In this document: piece after piece, positions 16,170 to 27,905 of the stretch
Position numbering within the stretch: position 1 is the first letter of the stretch
Layout of the letters: the number at the start of each line of letters is the position of its first letter
From: Gallionella sp.
GTDB lineage: Bacteria; Pseudomonadota; Gammaproteobacteria; Burkholderiales; Gallionellaceae
NCBI GenBank assembly: GCA_028687335.1
Contig: JAQUAI010000011.1
Location: 1 to 64,000 of the forward strand
Length of the DNA stretch: 64,000 nucleotides
Direction: 5' to 3'
Notes under the pieces: generated by a model
The model's database searches: none
Told to the model about the DNA's origin: nothing
Seen by the model: only the letters and a program-made list of their open reading frames with translations
Program-made: the position numbers and the translations under genes

Positions 16170-17633
16170 TTAACGAGGCAACACCGACGCGCCCATCAAA
16201 AACTCATCCACTGCACGTGCTGCTTGACGACCTTCGCGGATAGCCCATACCACCAGCGATTGGCCGCGACGCATATCGCCCGCCGCAAAAACTTTTTTCA
16301 CGTTGGTGTGATAACAACCCGCACCTTCGGTACCCGCTTTGACATTGCCGCGCCCGTCTTTTTCCACGCCGAAAGCATCCAATACTTTTGCCAGCGGATT
16401 GGTGAAACCCATCGCCAAGAAAACGTAGTCAGCTTTGATCTCGAATTCGCTACCGGCAACTTCGTTCATTTTGCCGTCTTTGAATTCAACGCGCACGGCA
16501 CGAACCGCTTTGAGCTTGCCGTTTTCGCCGATGAATTCTTTGGTTGCAATCGCCCAATCGCGCTCGCAACCTTCGTCGTGCGAACTAGAAGTGCGCAGTT
16601 TCATCGGCCAGTACGGCCAGGTCAGCGCTTTGTTTTCTTGTTCTGGAGCACGCGGCATAACTTCGATTTGAGTAATCGCGGCAGCACCGTGACGATTCGA
16701 TGTACCAACACAGTCAGAGCCGGTATCACCGCCCCCGATTACCAACACATGCTTACCATCAACATGTATCGGATTGCGGCCATCGCCCGCCACTTCTTTG
16801 TTTTGCGGAATCAAAAACTCCAGCGCGAAATGCACACCGCTCAACTCGCGGCCGGGCACTGAAAGGTCGCGTGGTTGCTCGGCACCACCCGCGAGAATCA
16901 CGGCATGGAATTCCTTCAGCAGCTTTTTTGGGCTGATGGTCGTGGTCGCATCATTGGTAACCTTGCCCAAATCGGCATCGTCGCCGATGTAGGTGTTGGT
17001 GCGGAAAGTCACGCCTTCAGCTTGCATCTGCGCCATGCGCCAATCGATCAAACCTTTGTCGAGCTTAAAATCAGGAATGCCGTATCGCAATAGGCCGCCG
17101 ACGCGGCTGTTCTTTTCGAACACAGTCACATCATGCCCAGCGCGTGCCAGTTGTTGCGCGGCCGCCAAACCGGCAGGACCGGAGCCGACGACTGCCACTT
17201 TCTTGCCGGTTTTCTTCGCGGCAGGCTGCGGTACGACCCAGCCGTTTTCACCAGCCTTGTCGATGATGGCGTGCTCGATGGATTTGATACCAACAGCATC
17301 GTTGTTGAGGTTCAACGTACAAGCAGCTTCACATGGGGCGGGGCAGATGCGTCCGGTAAATTCAGGGAAGTTGTTAGTCGAGTGCAACACTTCCAGTGCC
17401 TGTTTCCAATTGCCGCGATACACCAGATCATTCCAATCAGGAATGATGTTGTTAACCGGACAGCCGTTGTTGCAGAACGGAATGCCGCAATCCATGCAGC
17501 GCGCACCCTGTTGCTTGGCTTCGGCATCGCTCAGATGCATGACGAACTCTTGGTAATTTTTCTTACGCTGTTCAACGGGCAGGTAGCCCTCGTTCACACG
17601 CTCGAATTCCATAAAACCGGTTGGCTTGCCCAT
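16170..17633 (-). CDS. gltD: Glutamate synthase (NADPH) small subunit
   Basis: GltD takes electrons from NADPH and passes them through FAD and iron-sulfur clusters to GltB for glutamate formation from glutamine and 2-oxoglutarate. The 487-residue protein carries the N-terminal cluster cysteines C46, C49, C54 and C58 ([13 protein letters not shown]) and a second set in CPAPCEAAC near residue 97. The FAD-binding [10 protein letters not shown] lies near residue 151 and the NADPH-binding GGGDTGSDC near 300. AMGFTNP precedes the C-terminus. Its ATG overlaps the gltB stop by one base (TAATG), so translation is coupled to the large subunit. Confidence 0.96.
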   Translation of the reverse strand: MGKPTGFMEFERVNEGYLPVEQRKKNYQEFVMHLSDAEAKQQGARCMDCGIPFCNNGCPVNNIIPDWNDLVYRGNWKQALEVLHSTNNFPEFTGRICPAPCEAACTLNLNNDAVGIKSIEHAIIDKAGENGWVVPQPAAKKTGKKVAVVGSGPAGLAAAQQLARAGHDVTVFEKNSRVGGLLRYGIPDFKLDKGLIDWRMAQMQAEGVTFRTNTYIGDDADLGKVTNDATTTISPKKLLKEFHAVILAGGAEQPRDLSVPGRELSGVHFALEFLIPQNKEVAGDGRNPIHVDGKHVLVIGGGDTGSDCVGTSNRHGAAAITQIEVMPRAPEQENKALTWPYWPMKLRTSSSHDEGCERDWAIATKEFIGENGKLKAVRAVRVEFKDGKMNEVAGSEFEIKADYVFLAMGFTNPLAKVLDAFGVEKDGRGNVKAGTEGAGCYHTNVKKVFAAGDMRRGQSLVVWAIREGRQAARAVDEFLMGASVLPR

Positions 17634-20600
17634 TATGCGGCCTCCTTCTGTTGTTGCGCCGCGATCTCCAGCAGGGCGCGACGATATTCTGTCGGCATCA
17701 CTTTGACGAACTTGGGCAAGTAACTCGCCCAGTTATCCAAGATGTGTTTTGCGCGCAAGCTGCCGGTGTAGCGCAGATGCTTTTCGATCTTGCCGCGCAG
17801 CGCGGCTGCATCAGCTTTATTTAGGTGATTGAAATGCACGCGACCTTTGCTGTGCACTTCGCCAGTTTCGCTAGCGGCCACTTCTTCTGGAATGGCTTCC
17901 AGTTGCACCATGCTCATGTTGCAGCGTTTAGCAAATGTACCGTCTTCGTCCAGCACGTAAGCGACACCGCCCGACATACCTGCTGCAAAGTTGCGACCGG
18001 TTTGACCCAGCACGACAACCATGCCGCCGGTCATGTATTCGCAGCCGTGGTCACCCACGCCCTCGACTACGGCAATCGCACCGGAGTTGCGTACGGCAAA
18101 ACGCTCGCCCGCCACGCCACGGAAATAACACTCACCGCTGGTCGCGCCGTACATGACGGTGTTGCCGACGATGATGTTGTCTTCGGCAACAATCTTGCAA
18201 TCGTCCGACGGCTTGATGACGATACGTCCGCCGCACAAACCCTTACCAACATAGTCGTTACCCTCGCCAGTCAACTCGAAGCTAACGCCGTGCGCAAGGA
18301 AGGCACCAAAACTTTGCCCAGCGGTTCCTTTCAGCTTCACCTTGATAGTGTCGCTAGGTAAACCGCCGTGGCCATAACGTTTGGCCACTTCGTGCGACAA
18401 CATGGTGCCAACGGTGCGGTTCACGTTCGAGACGGTTGTCTCAATCGTCACATGCTGCTTGGTATCCAACGCGGGTTTGGCTTGTTCAACCAGATATTGG
18501 TCGAGTGCTTTTTCCAATTCGTGATCCTGCGATTCGGCATGACGACGGGCAACGCTGGCAGCAACATCAGGCTGATGGAAAATCTTCGACAAGTTCAAGC
18601 CCTGCGATTTCCAATGGGTAATGCTCTGATTAGTATCCAGCAAATCGCTGCGACCAATCAGTTCGTCAAATTTTCGGATACCCATTTGCGCCATCAGTTC
18701 ACGCACTTCTTCGGCGACAAAGAAGAAGTAGTTAACGACGTGCTCCGGCTGTCCGGTAAATTTCTTGCGCAACGCGGGGTCTTGTGTGGCCACGCCGACT
18801 GGACAGGTATTGAGGTGGCACTTGCGCATCATGATGCACCCCTCAACCACCAGCGGTGCTGTCGCAAAACCAAATTCATCCGCGCCCAGCAACGCGCCGA
18901 TCAGCACGTCACGGCCAGTTTTGAGCTGACCATCCACTTGCAGCGCGATACGACCGCGCAGCTTGTTCAATACCAGCGTCTGTTGCGCCTCGGCCAAACC
19001 TAGCTCCCACGGCGTACCGGCGTGTTTGATTGAGGACAAAGGTGAAGCACCCGTACCGCCGTCGTAACCCGAAACAACGATATGGTCAGCTTTCGCTTTT
19101 GACACACCGGCGGCCACGGTACCCACACCAACTTCGGACACCAGCTTGACCGAAATGGAAGCCGACGGATTGGCATTTTTCAGATCATGAATGAGCTGCG
19201 CCAAGTCTTCGATGGAGTAAATGTCGTGATGCGGCGGCGGTGAAATCAAACCTACGCCTGGCACCGAGAAACGCAGCTTAGCGATGTACTCGGATACTTT
19301 TCCGCCCGGCAGTTGACCGCCTTCGCCCGGCTTTGCGCCTTGCGCCATTTTGATTTGAATCTGGTCGGCACTGCTCAAATATTCTGCCGTAACGCCAAAG
19401 CGACCGGATGCGACTTGTTTGATGCGCGAACGCAGCGAGTCGCCTTCTTGCATCACCAGATCGGCTTCAATACGTTTTTTACCGATGATATCGGACAGTT
19501 TTTCGCCCGCCTTCAAAATGCGGAAACGGTTGGCATCTTCGCCACCCTCGCCGGTATTCGACTTACCACCGATGCGATTCATCGCAACCGCCAAGGTGGT
19601 ATGCGCCTCGGTCGAGATCGAGCCTAGCGACATCGCGCCAGTTGCAAAACGCTTCACGATCTCCTTAGCCGATTCTACTTCCTCTAGCGGCACGGCCTTA
19701 CCTGCCGACTTGATCTCAAACAAACCGCGCAGCGTTTTCAGCTTGTGCGCTTGGTCGTTAATCAGCTTCGCGTACTCTTTGTATGTTGCGAAATTGTTGG
19801 CACGTGTTGCATGTTGCAACTTGGCAATCGAGTCCGGTGTCCACATATGCTCTTCACCGCGAATACGGAAAGCATATTCGCCGCCTGCATCAAGCATCTC
19901 TGCCAGTAACGGATCATTGCCGAAGGCGGCGCTATGCATGCGCACTGCTTCTTCCGCCACTTCGCCCAAACCGATCCCTTCGATTTGAGTTGCTGTGCCA
20001 GTAAAGTATTCGGTGATGAATGCTTTATTCAAACCAATTGCTTCGAAAATTTGCGCGCCGCAGTATGACTGATAAGTCGAGATGCCCATCTTGGACATCA
20101 CTTTCAGTAAGCCTTTATTCACGCCCTTGATGAAACGTTTTTTGGCTTCTTTGGCATCAATGCCGCCGGGCAGTTGGTCGGCAATCGACGCGATGGTTTC
20201 AAACGCAAGCCACGGGCAAACGGCTTCTGCGCCATAACCTGCAAGCAGCGCGAAGTGGTGCGTCTCACGCGCAGAACCGGTATCCACCACCAGCCCAGTG
20301 CTGGTACGCAGCCCCGCACGAACTAGGTGATGATGTACGCCGGATGTCGCCAGCAGCGCGGGAATTGCCACGCGCTCGGCCGTAACGTTACGATCAGACA
20401 GGATCAGTACGTTGTAACCGTCGGCAACCGATTGACTCGCCGCTTTACGCAGTGCTTTCATCGCCGCATCACAGCCTTTAGCACCTTGTTTGGCTGGATA
20501 GGTGATATCCAAAACCAGCGATTTGTATTGCCCCTTGGTCAGCTTGCTGATGTCGCGCAATTTAGCGATGTCGTCATTCGACAAAATCGGCTGGTGCGCT

Positions 20601-22315
20601 TCAAGACGCAGCGGAGGATTGGTTTCATCTATGCCGAGCAGATTCGGTTTAGGGCCGATAAATGTCGTCAATGACATCACGATCTCTTCGCGGATCGGAT
20701 CAATAGGCGGGTTGGTCACTTGAGCAAACAACTGCTTGAAGTAGTTGTACAGCACCTTGTTCTTGTTAGACAACACGGGCAATGCCGCGTCGTTACCCAT
20801 CGAACCAGTTGCTTCTTCTCCGGCTGCGGCCATCGGCGCGAGCAGGAACTTCACGTCTTCCTGCGAATAGCCGAACGCTTGCTGAGTATCCAGCAACGAT
20901 GCCGACAAGGTCAGCTTGTCTTTCACAACAGGCAGATCATCTAGGTAATAGCGCGATTTTTCGATCCACTTGCGATAAGGCTTGGCTGTCGCCAGCTGCG
21001 TTTTCAACTCGGCATCGTCAATGATGCGACCCGCTTCCATGTCAATCAGGAACATCTTGCCCGGCTGCAAACGCCACTTGCGCACAATCTTACTTTGCGG
21101 AATCGGTAGCACGCCCATTTCGGAGGCCATCAGCACAACATCATCGTCGGTGATGAGATAACGCGCGGGACGCAAACCGTTGCGATCCAGCGTCGCACCG
21201 ATCATTCGACCATCGGTAAATGCGACGGCTGCGGGACCATCCCATGGCTCCATCAGGGCGGCATGGTATTCGTAAAAAGCGCGGCGCTCTTCATCCATTA
21301 GCGGATTGCCTGCCCATGCTTCAGGAACCAACAACATCATTGCATGCGGCAGCGAGTAACCTCCTGCCACCAGCAACTCCAACGCGTTGTCGAAACAAGC
21401 GGAGTCGGACTGACCATCAACAATCAGCGGCCACAATTTTTCCAAGTCTTCACCCAGTAAGGCAGAAGACATGGTCTCGTGACGCGCTGTCATCCAGTTC
21501 ACGTTGCCGCGCACGGTGTTGATCTCGCCGTTGTGAGCGATCATGCGGAACGGGTGTGCCAAATCCCAAGTTGGGAAGGTGTTGGTGGAGAAACGCTGAT
21601 GCACCAGTGCCAATGCACTAATTACGCGCGCGTCCTGCAAATCGAGGTAGTACTTACCCACTTGATCGGCCAGCAACATGCCTTTATAGACGATGGTGCG
21701 AGACGATAAGGACGGAATGTAGAACCCCTTGCCTTGATCTTTGGCAAGTGCTTTGACTGCATGTTCTGCCGTCTTGCGAATTACAAACAGTTTGCGCTCA
21801 AAACTATTTTGGTCGGCAGTCTTTTTACCGCGCCCGATAAACACCTGACGCACAACTGGCTCGACTGCTTTGACGCTTTCACCCAAGCCACTGCTATCCA
21901 CGGGAACATCGCGCCAGCCCAGCAGAATTTGACCTTCTGCCTTGACCTTTTTCTCAATGATCGCCTCGCAAGCTGCGCGGGCAACCTGATTGCGGGGCAG
22001 GAACATAATGCCCACGCCATAATCACCCACCGGCGGCAACTCAATCTTGCCCCAGCCCATTTCATCACGTAGGAATTGGTCGGGAATCTGGATCAGAATA
22101 CCCGCACCGTCTCCGGCCAGCGGATCCGCACCGACCGCGCCGCGATGTGTCAGATTCTCCAGAATCTGCAATCCCTGACGCACCATATCATGGCTTTTTT
22201 TGCCTTTGATATGCGCCACAAACCCCACGCCGCACGCATCGTGCTCATTACGCGGGTCATACAAACCTTGTTGTTCCGGCAAACCTTGCTGCACAGACAT
22301 AGAAGAGTTACTCAC
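17633..22315 (-). CDS. gltB: Glutamate synthase (NADPH) large subunit
   Basis: This protein of about 1560 residues is the catalytic subunit that hydrolyses glutamine and channels ammonia to 2-oxoglutarate. The class II glutaminase nucleophile is the Cys in [12 protein letters not shown], exposed after removal of a propeptide of about 27 residues. The central domain and the FMN/3Fe-4S synthase domain ([38 protein letters not shown]) follow, then the C-terminal beta-helix with repeats of the GxxG...G type. I prefer the GTG at 22315, five bases after GAGGA; TTG at 22327 or ATG at 22300 are possible. A promoter candidate lies at 22395-22423. gltD follows with a TAATG overlap. Confidence 0.96.
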   Translation of the reverse strand: MSNSSMSVQQGLPEQQGLYDPRNEHDACGVGFVAHIKGKKSHDMVRQGLQILENLTHRGAVGADPLAGDGAGILIQIPDQFLRDEMGWGKIELPPVGDYGVGIMFLPRNQVARAACEAIIEKKVKAEGQILLGWRDVPVDSSGLGESVKAVEPVVRQVFIGRGKKTADQNSFERKLFVIRKTAEHAVKALAKDQGKGFYIPSLSSRTIVYKGMLLADQVGKYYLDLQDARVISALALVHQRFSTNTFPTWDLAHPFRMIAHNGEINTVRGNVNWMTARHETMSSALLGEDLEKLWPLIVDGQSDSACFDNALELLVAGGYSLPHAMMLLVPEAWAGNPLMDEERRAFYEYHAALMEPWDGPAAVAFTDGRMIGATLDRNGLRPARYLITDDDVVLMASEMGVLPIPQSKIVRKWRLQPGKMFLIDMEAGRIIDDAELKTQLATAKPYRKWIEKSRYYLDDLPVVKDKLTLSASLLDTQQAFGYSQEDVKFLLAPMAAAGEEATGSMGNDAALPVLSNKNKVLYNYFKQLFAQVTNPPIDPIREEIVMSLTTFIGPKPNLLGIDETNPPLRLEAHQPILSNDDIAKLRDISKLTKGQYKSLVLDITYPAKQGAKGCDAAMKALRKAASQSVADGYNVLILSDRNVTAERVAIPALLATSGVHHHLVRAGLRTSTGLVVDTGSARETHHFALLAGYGAEAVCPWLAFETIASIADQLPGGIDAKEAKKRFIKGVNKGLLKVMSKMGISTYQSYCGAQIFEAIGLNKAFITEYFTGTATQIEGIGLGEVAEEAVRMHSAAFGNDPLLAEMLDAGGEYAFRIRGEEHMWTPDSIAKLQHATRANNFATYKEYAKLINDQAHKLKTLRGLFEIKSAGKAVPLEEVESAKEIVKRFATGAMSLGSISTEAHTTLAVAMNRIGGKSNTGEGGEDANRFRILKAGEKLSDIIGKKRIEADLVMQEGDSLRSRIKQVASGRFGVTAEYLSSADQIQIKMAQGAKPGEGGQLPGGKVSEYIAKLRFSVPGVGLISPPPHHDIYSIEDLAQLIHDLKNANPSASISVKLVSEVGVGTVAAGVSKAKADHIVVSGYDGGTGASPLSSIKHAGTPWELGLAEAQQTLVLNKLRGRIALQVDGQLKTGRDVLIGALLGADEFGFATAPLVVEGCIMMRKCHLNTCPVGVATQDPALRKKFTGQPEHVVNYFFFVAEEVRELMAQMGIRKFDELIGRSDLLDTNQSITHWKSQGLNLSKIFHQPDVAASVARRHAESQDHELEKALDQYLVEQAKPALDTKQHVTIETTVSNVNRTVGTMLSHEVAKRYGHGGLPSDTIKVKLKGTAGQSFGAFLAHGVSFELTGEGNDYVGKGLCGGRIVIKPSDDCKIVAEDNIIVGNTVMYGATSGECYFRGVAGERFAVRNSGAIAVVEGVGDHGCEYMTGGMVVVLGQTGRNFAAGMSGGVAYVLDEDGTFAKRCNMSMVQLEAIPEEVAASETGEVHSKGRVHFNHLNKADAAALRGKIEKHLRYTGSLRAKHILDNWASYLPKFVKVMPTEYRRALLEIAAQQQKEAA

Positions 22316-22394
22316 GGCATTCCTCAATCATTTTTTAGAGCCAAAAAATGGCGACACACGCCGCCACGTCATTTGATAAAGCAAAAGGGCGGGA

Positions 22395-22423
22395 ATATTA
22401 CCTTTTCTGGGGAACGCGGGCAA
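22395..22423 (-). promoter_or_regulatory. Sigma70-like promoter of gltBD
   Basis: On the minus strand TTGCCC (22423-22418) and TAATAT (22400-22395) are separated by exactly 17 bp. Each hexamer matches the consensus in four of six positions. The predicted start leaves an untranslated leader of about 70 bases before gltB. The region is AT-rich compared with the flanking genes. No other promoter-like pair stands out between dgt and gltB. Confidence 0.5.
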
Positions 22424-22475
22424 CCATAACCAGTTGCACAACTTGACTTGGGTGAATCCCGTATGGCAGGAAAAA

Positions 22476-23603
22476 TTAAGCCAATGTCTCTTCCACCGCA
22501 AAAATACGGCGGTGTTCGCGGATGGCATAGCGATCAGTCATTCCAGCGATGTAGTCGGCAACAGCCCGAGCGCGGTCCTGCTCAGCCGTACGCTGAAATT
22601 GCGGCGGCAATAAGCGCGGATCATCCATAAATGCGGTAAATAGGTCTCGCACGATACGCTGAGCTTTGGCACTCATGCGCATCACCCGATAGTGCCGATA
22701 AAGATTGATGCGCAGAAATGTTTTGAGTTTACGCTGCGCCTCGTCGATTTCCGCACTGAATCCAATCAAGTTCGGCGCGGCACGTACGTCATCAAGGCTA
22801 TCCAGTTGCTGTCCGGCGATATTTTGTTCGCTGCAAACAATCAAATCGGAGACCAAGGTGTTAATCATACGGCGAATGGTTTCATGCACTACACGACGTT
22901 CGTTCAATGCCGGGTAAGCACCCCGAACTTCACTCAGATGCTCCGCCACCAGCGGCACTTCGGTCAATTGATCCAACGTGATGAGCCCTGACCTCAGACC
23001 ATCGTCCACATCATGGTTGTTATAAGCAATTTCGTCGGCAAGATTGGTAATCTGCGCTTCCAACGAAGGGCGGCGGTTGTTCAAAAAGCGCTCGCCCAGC
23101 GCACCAAGCTGGGCCGCATTTTCCATCGAGCAATGTTTGAGAATGCCTTCCCGGGTTTCAAAAGTCAGATTGAGTCCATCAAAATCGGCATATTTCTCTT
23201 CGAGCTGATCGACCACCCGCAGCGATTGCAAGTTGTGCTCAAAGCCTCCGAATTCTTTCATGCAGGCATTTAGCGCATCCTGCCCAGCATGACCAAACGG
23301 CGTATGTCCCACGTCATGCGCCAGAGCAACCGCCTCGGCGAGGTCTTCATTCAGGCGTAAACGCCGCGCGATGGAGCGCGCGATTTGGGCAACCTCAATG
23401 CTGTGTGTAAGGCGGGTGCGAAACAGGTCACCTTCGTGATTAACAAATACCTGGGTTTTATATTCGAGGCGACGAAATGCCGCCGAATGGATGATGCGAT
23501 CACGATCACGTTGAAACTCACTGCGCCCTGCTGGTGCAGGCTCGGAATACGTACGTCCACGCGTGTTTGCACCCGTAACAGCATAGTTAGCCAGTTTACT
23601 CAT
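22476..23603 (-). CDS. dgt: Deoxyguanosinetriphosphate triphosphohydrolase-like protein
   Basis: This HD-superfamily enzyme of 375 residues probably hydrolyses dNTPs to deoxynucleoside and triphosphate; substrate range varies in the group. The metal-binding HD signature is visible as [10 protein letters not shown] and [15 protein letters not shown] (H...HD), with the second Asp region in [16 protein letters not shown]. The start is set at the ATG at 23603 ([11 protein letters not shown]), which overlaps the end of aroB by 8 bp; a longer frame would extend unproductively into aroB. The next gene on this strand, gltB, has its own promoter. It is the type 2 (shorter) Dgt form, lacking the E. coli-specific insertions. 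Confidence 0.9.
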   Translation of the reverse strand: MSKLANYAVTGANTRGRTYSEPAPAGRSEFQRDRDRIIHSAAFRRLEYKTQVFVNHEGDLFRTRLTHSIEVAQIARSIARRLRLNEDLAEAVALAHDVGHTPFGHAGQDALNACMKEFGGFEHNLQSLRVVDQLEEKYADFDGLNLTFETREGILKHCSMENAAQLGALGERFLNNRRPSLEAQITNLADEIAYNNHDVDDGLRSGLITLDQLTEVPLVAEHLSEVRGAYPALNERRVVHETIRRMINTLVSDLIVCSEQNIAGQQLDSLDDVRAAPNLIGFSAEIDEAQRKLKTFLRINLYRHYRVMRMSAKAQRIVRDLFTAFMDDPRLLPPQFQRTAEQDRARAVADYIAGMTDRYAIREHRRIFAVEETLA

Positions 23604-24684
23604 GGACGCAGGCATCCAGTGTTTGCCGCACCAATTCGGCAGGGGCATCACCATAAATAACTGCTTGCCCAAGCTGCTTTAGCAGAACAAAGCGTATTTT
23701 TCCACCCTCGACTTTTTTGTCCAAACCCATCAGGTCCAAATATTTTTCAGCACCAAGATTCGGGGCAACAACCGGCAATTTAGCCCGCAGGAAAAGGTTG
23801 CGCACTCGTTCCGCATCTTGTGCGCTAATCCAACCAAGTCGGCATGAGAGATCAGCGGCCATTACCGTTCCTGCCGCCACGCCTTCGCCATGCAGCCACT
23901 TGCCATACCCCATCCCTGATTCGATAGCATGGCCAAACGTATGCCCGAGATTCAGCAAAGCTCGCTCGCCACTTTCACGCTCGTCCGAACCCACCACTTC
24001 GGCTTTGTTTTGACAACTGCGCTGAATCGCGTACTGCAAAGCAACTTTGTCGCGCGCCAACAACTTTTCCATATTCTGCTCTAACCATGCCAGAAAAGGC
24101 AGGTCACGTATCAGCCCATACTTAATCACTTCAGCTATTCCTGCCGACAATTCTTTGTCGGGCAAGGTCCCCAGCGTTGCCGTATCCGCCAGCACCACAC
24201 TGGGTTGGTAAAAGGCACCAATCATATTTTTACCCAAGGGGTGATTTATGCCGGTCTTTCCACCAACCGAGGAATCTACCTGAGCTAATAATGTAGTAGG
24301 GATTTGAATAAACGGTACGCCACGCAAATAACTCGCCGCTGCAAATCCCGTCATATCTCCAACCACGCCACCGCCCAAGGCAATTAGTGGCGTACTACGC
24401 TCGCATCGGGCTTGCAAAAGGCCGTCGTAGATTAGATTTAAGGTCTCAGTAGTTTTAAACTTTTCTCCGTCCGGCAATACAATTGCGATACTTTGCACAC
24501 CAATCCGCTTTAGTGTGCTTTCCAACTGCCCTAAGTACAGGGGCGCAACCGTTGTATTGCTAACTATCGCCACACGCTTTCGCGGAATGGCCCGCTCCAA
24601 TAACCCCTCTTGGTCGAGCAGCCCTCCGCCAATATGGATCGGATAACTTCTTTCAGCTAAACCAACTTGAAGTGTTTGCATCAT
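23596..24684 (-). CDS. aroB: 3-dehydroquinate synthase
   Basis: AroB converts DAHP to 3-dehydroquinate, the second shikimate-pathway step, using NAD and a divalent metal. The 362-residue protein shows [12 protein letters not shown], the NAD-binding [32 protein letters not shown] and the metal-ligand region [11 protein letters not shown]. Two adjacent start codons exist, ATGATG; the second lies at 24681, and the aroK stop overlaps this position. The order aroK-aroB downstream of pilQ is a classical arrangement in beta- and gammaproteobacteria. dgt begins within its last codons. Confidence 0.96.
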   Translation of the reverse strand: MMQTLQVGLAERSYPIHIGGGLLDQEGLLERAIPRKRVAIVSNTTVAPLYLGQLESTLKRIGVQSIAIVLPDGEKFKTTETLNLIYDGLLQARCERSTPLIALGGGVVGDMTGFAAASYLRGVPFIQIPTTLLAQVDSSVGGKTGINHPLGKNMIGAFYQPSVVLADTATLGTLPDKELSAGIAEVIKYGLIRDLPFLAWLEQNMEKLLARDKVALQYAIQRSCQNKAEVVGSDERESGERALLNLGHTFGHAIESGMGYGKWLHGEGVAAGTVMAADLSCRLGWISAQDAERVRNLFLRAKLPVVAPNLGAEKYLDLMGLDKKVEGGKIRFVLLKQLGQAVIYGDAPAELVRQTLDACVHE

Positions 24685-25262
24685 TCTTCATTTTCCTTGG
24701 AGACATAAGCATCAATTTCGCCGAGCAGATGGTGCATCAAGGCGTGTACATTCTGCCTGCCCGTGTGAACTACAATATTCGCCACCTGTTGATACAACGG
24801 ATCCCGCACCAATAGCAGCTCGGTTAATTTTGCACGGGGATCCGCAGTTTGCAACAATGGGCGGCCTCGATCATGACGTGTCCGCTGGTATAAATCAGAA
24901 ACACTGGCTTTTAAGTAAATAACCACGCCACCTCGCGCAAGCAATGCACGGTTCTCTTCAGCCACCACAGCACCTCCGCCCGTGGCCAGCACCAATCCCT
25001 CATGCTGAAGTAGATCGCCAATCACGGCCGTTTCTCGCGCTCTGAAACCCAGCTCTCCTTCAACATCAAATATATGAGGTATGGTCACTCCGGTACGACG
25101 CTGAATTTCCTCGTCGGTATCAATAAAACGCTTGCCAAGCTGCTTGGCAAGTAAACGTCCCATTGTTGTTTTACCGGAACCCATCATGCCGACCAGAATT
25201 AAATTCTCCGATCCAAGTTTGTGTTGGGGTGTTTTCGGATGACTGTCGGCTTCGCTATGCAT
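24681..25262 (-). CDS. aroK: Shikimate kinase
   Basis: AroK phosphorylates shikimate with ATP. The 193-residue form from the ATG at 25262 contains Walker [13 protein letters not shown] (25-36), the shikimate-binding [13 protein letters not shown] and ATGGGAVV, and the lid region [16 protein letters not shown] at 25289 would extend the frame into the pilQ terminator hairpin, so 25262 is preferred although no clear Shine-Dalgarno precedes it. The C-terminal 20 residues are acidic. It overlaps the start of aroB by a few bases, so the two are translated as a unit. Confidence 0.94.
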   Translation of the reverse strand: MHSEADSHPKTPQHKLGSENLILVGMMGSGKTTMGRLLAKQLGKRFIDTDEEIQRRTGVTIPHIFDVEGELGFRARETAVIGDLLQHEGLVLATGGGAVVAEENRALLARGGVVIYLKASVSDLYQRTRHDRGRPLLQTADPRAKLTELLLVRDPLYQQVANIVVHTGRQNVHALMHHLLGEIDAYVSKENEE

Positions 25263-25287
25263 GGAGATATTGTAATCGATAAAAACC

Positions 25288-25310
25288 AAAGCCCGGACTA
25301 GCCGGGCTTT
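25288..25310 (-). terminator. Intrinsic terminator of the pilMNOPQ operon
   Basis: AAAGCCCGG (25288-25296) and CCGGGCTTT (25302-25310) form a 9-bp stem with an ACTAG loop, 20 bp after the pilQ stop. On the minus strand it is followed by GGTTTTTATCG. It separates pilQ from aroK, and may be partly read through to express aroK and aroB because no separate aroK promoter is obvious. Confidence 0.75.
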
Positions 25311-25330
25311 GAGAGTAACAACTTGCTAGA

Positions 25331-27382
25331 TCATCTTAGGTTCAGTGTATCTTTCATGATCTTCGGTGAAATAAAGATCAACAACTCGCTCTTGTTATCA
25401 GTGCGATTAGTACTTCTGAATAACCCACCAAGAACCGGAACATCTCCCAGCACTGGCACTTTGTTTGTTGTGAATGTGTCGGTCTGAGCATACACCCCGC
25501 CGATTACGACGGTACCACCATTCTCCACCAACACTTGCGTTTTAACTTTATTGGTATCTATGGTTGGTACACCGTTAAACGTTGCCGCACCTACCGAGTC
25601 TTTAGTGACGTTCACATCCATGATCACATTATCATCAGGCGTAATCTGCGGTGTCACTTTCAAACTAAGTATCGCTTTTTTAAACGAGGTCGTGGCAGCA
25701 CCACTACTGCTGGCCTCTTGGTACGGCACTTCAGTACCTTGTTCAATATTTGCTTCAACCTTGTCCGCTGTCACCACACGAGGGCTCGAAATAATCTTAC
25801 CTTTGGTATCGGTTTCCAATGCCGACAACTCCAAATTAAGCAGGCGGGTTGCAGCAGAGTTAAACAAGATCATCGAGAAAGTTCCTGCTGAAGCAGCCGC
25901 AGGCAGATTAACATTGGAACCATTGATCGTGCCGCGTACCGCCGACGGATTATTACTGCCAACCGCAAAACCTGCTCCAGCAGCGGGGGCTGGTGCTGTA
26001 TAGCCCAATTTTACGCCAAGATTCCGCCCAAATTTATCCGATGCCTCAACGATACGCGCCTCAATCATTACTTGACGAACCGGCACATCAATTTGCTTGA
26101 TAAGCTTGCGAACTTCTTCAAGTCGAGAAGGCGTATCCTGAACAAACAAGGTATTAGTACGCGGATCAACCACTGTGCTTCCGCGCTTGGACAAAATACG
26201 CTGTTTATCGTTGGAGAGAATCTTGGTGATTGCGTCACCTTTTTGATAACTCAATTGGAAGCTCTCGGTACGTAGCTCCTCCAGATCCGATATTTCTTGC
26301 TTTGAGGTCAAGTCAATCTTTTCTTTGGCTGCAATTTCTTCGCGCGGGGCAACTTGAATCACGTTGCCATTTTTGCGCATATCCAAACCCCGACTGCTCA
26401 AGATGATATCCAACGCCTGATCCCATGGAACATCTTTCAGACGCAAGGTCAGATTTCCACCCACAGTGTCGCTAATCACCATGTTCAGATTTGTGAAATC
26501 CGCAATTACATTTAGCGCTTCGCGAACATCAATCTTTTGGAAATTCAAAGTCAGCTTCTCACCTGCATATCCAGCCTGATTACCCTTAACTAACTTGTTC
26601 GGGTCTTCAGCAACCGGCTTCACTTCAACAATAAATTTATTATCTGTCTGGTATGCCGCATGCTCCCAAGTACCTTTGGGATCTATCACCATACGCACGT
26701 TATCGCCTTGGGTGTAGGTATCGATCCCCTGCACTGGTGTAGCAAAGTCAACCACATCCAGCTTGCGTTGAAGACTACGTGGCAAAGATGTTTTCACAAA
26801 CTCCACAATCAGCGTAGTTCCCTGCTGCTTAATGTCGATACCAATATTAGAATCCGACAGATCAACCTGAATACGGCCTTCGCCGTTCTTGCCGCGCCTG
26901 AAGTCGATATCCCGCAACGAGTGTTTTTGATTGCCTGATTTAGCTTCGGCAAAACGCGACGTACTACCCTCGCCTGTCGCTGCCTTGCCCTCAAGCGTAA
27001 TCAACACACTATTTCCATCTACTTTCGTGTTGTAAACGAGCATTTGATTCAGATTTACCACCAAGCGCGTACGGCTACCCGCTTGTACGACGTTAGCTCC
27101 GCGCAGATCCCCCTCAGAAAATTCTTGCGCAGTTTTTCCCAATCCGTTTGTTGTGTTAGGAAAGTCGAAAGCGATACGAGGTGGCGTATTGATTGTGAAA
27201 CCGGCAGGAGGATTAGCTAGCGGTTGAGCCAAGTCAACTCTGAGCACAATTTTGCCGTCTCCACTTGAACTTGCACTCAAGCCAGTAATGTTATTCTGCT
27301 CTGCCGCTTGAGCGCAAACAACTCCCAAGGAAAGCAATAACAGCAAAGAATGCGCCACTTTTTTAATCACAGAATCAATCAT
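25331..27382 (-). CDS. pilQ: Type IV pilus secretin PilQ
   Basis: PilQ forms the outer-membrane ring through which the pilus passes. The start is the ATG at 27382, six bases after GGGGGT; an upstream TTG adds four codons. The 683-residue precursor has a signal peptide ending CAQAA. Two AMIN domains (about 30-130 and 150-240) bind peptidoglycan. A secretin/TonB short N-terminal domain with NLNMVISDTVGGNLTLRLK and an N1 domain follow. The C-terminal secretin domain contains VPYQEASSSG and VPVLGDVPVLGGLFRS. It is the last gene of the pil operon and is followed by a terminator. Confidence 0.96.
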   Translation of the reverse strand: MIDSVIKKVAHSLLLLLSLGVVCAQAAEQNNITGLSASSSGDGKIVLRVDLAQPLANPPAGFTINTPPRIAFDFPNTTNGLGKTAQEFSEGDLRGANVVQAGSRTRLVVNLNQMLVYNTKVDGNSVLITLEGKAATGEGSTSRFAEAKSGNQKHSLRDIDFRRGKNGEGRIQVDLSDSNIGIDIKQQGTTLIVEFVKTSLPRSLQRKLDVVDFATPVQGIDTYTQGDNVRMVIDPKGTWEHAAYQTDNKFIVEVKPVAEDPNKLVKGNQAGYAGEKLTLNFQKIDVREALNVIADFTNLNMVISDTVGGNLTLRLKDVPWDQALDIILSSRGLDMRKNGNVIQVAPREEIAAKEKIDLTSKQEISDLEELRTESFQLSYQKGDAITKILSNDKQRILSKRGSTVVDPRTNTLFVQDTPSRLEEVRKLIKQIDVPVRQVMIEARIVEASDKFGRNLGVKLGYTAPAPAAGAGFAVGSNNPSAVRGTINGSNVNLPAAASAGTFSMILFNSAATRLLNLELSALETDTKGKIISSPRVVTADKVEANIEQGTEVPYQEASSSGAATTSFKKAILSLKVTPQITPDDNVIMDVNVTKDSVGAATFNGVPTIDTNKVKTQVLVENGGTVVIGGVYAQTDTFTTNKVPVLGDVPVLGGLFRSTNRTDNKSELLIFISPKIMKDTLNLR

Positions 27383-27395
27383 TATTACCCCCAAA

Positions 27396-27905
27396 TCATT
27401 CCGCCAGTTGTAGACTACTCATGCGTTCAGACCAATCACCTGCGCTGTCCTGAACCATTTCTTTCACCACAACCTCGGTTTCATGCACTTCTTTAATCAA
27501 ACCGAAATTCATTCCCAAATAATTGCCAACTTTCACGCGATGCAGCTTTCCATCCGGCGCGCGCACAACAGCGTAAGGCACTTTATTTTGAAACAGATAC
27601 CCGACCATACTTAAGCCTTCAAGCGGAAACTCTTCAAGCTCCTCTTTGGGACGATCCAAATCCGGCTGATTAATCCCTGACTTGCCTCCGCCACGCAACT
27701 CCGGTTTGCGTGGCTTGAAAGGATCTGCCATACCCGCATCATTATTGTAAGCAAAGGGCTCGTAAGGCTTCACTTCGGGGGGAGGGTCAATTTTGCCGCG
27801 CATATCGGCACCGGCATTTTGCACAAACTCACGCAAATCCTGAAACTCCTCGCCGCCGCACGCGACAAGTAGCAATGGAAGTAAGACTACGCCTATGCGC
27901 TTCAT
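27396..27905 (-). CDS. pilP: Type IV pilus assembly lipoprotein PilP
   Basis: PilP is a lipoprotein that links the PilMNO inner-membrane complex to the PilQ secretin. The 169-residue sequence starts with a lipoprotein signal peptide whose lipobox is LLVACGG (Cys16). A flexible proline-rich stretch carrying FRPRKPELRGG-like sequence (DPFKPRKPELRGG) follows, and then the C-terminal beta-sandwich domain, with SMVGYLFQNKVPYAVV and VKVGNYLGMNFG. Length fits the family. Its start overlaps the pilO stop by four bases (ATGA). Confidence 0.94.
   Translation of the reverse strand: MKRIGVVLLPLLLVACGGEEFQDLREFVQNAGADMRGKIDPPPEVKPYEPFAYNNDAGMADPFKPRKPELRGGGKSGINQPDLDRPKEELEEFPLEGLSMVGYLFQNKVPYAVVRAPDGKLHRVKVGNYLGMNFGLIKEVHETEVVVKEMVQDSAGDWSERMSSLQLAE

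Noticed and set aside
16128-16862. 244-codon frame opposite gltD starting in the hairpin element
   Set aside because: Antisense to conserved gltD; its first codons come from the palindrome.
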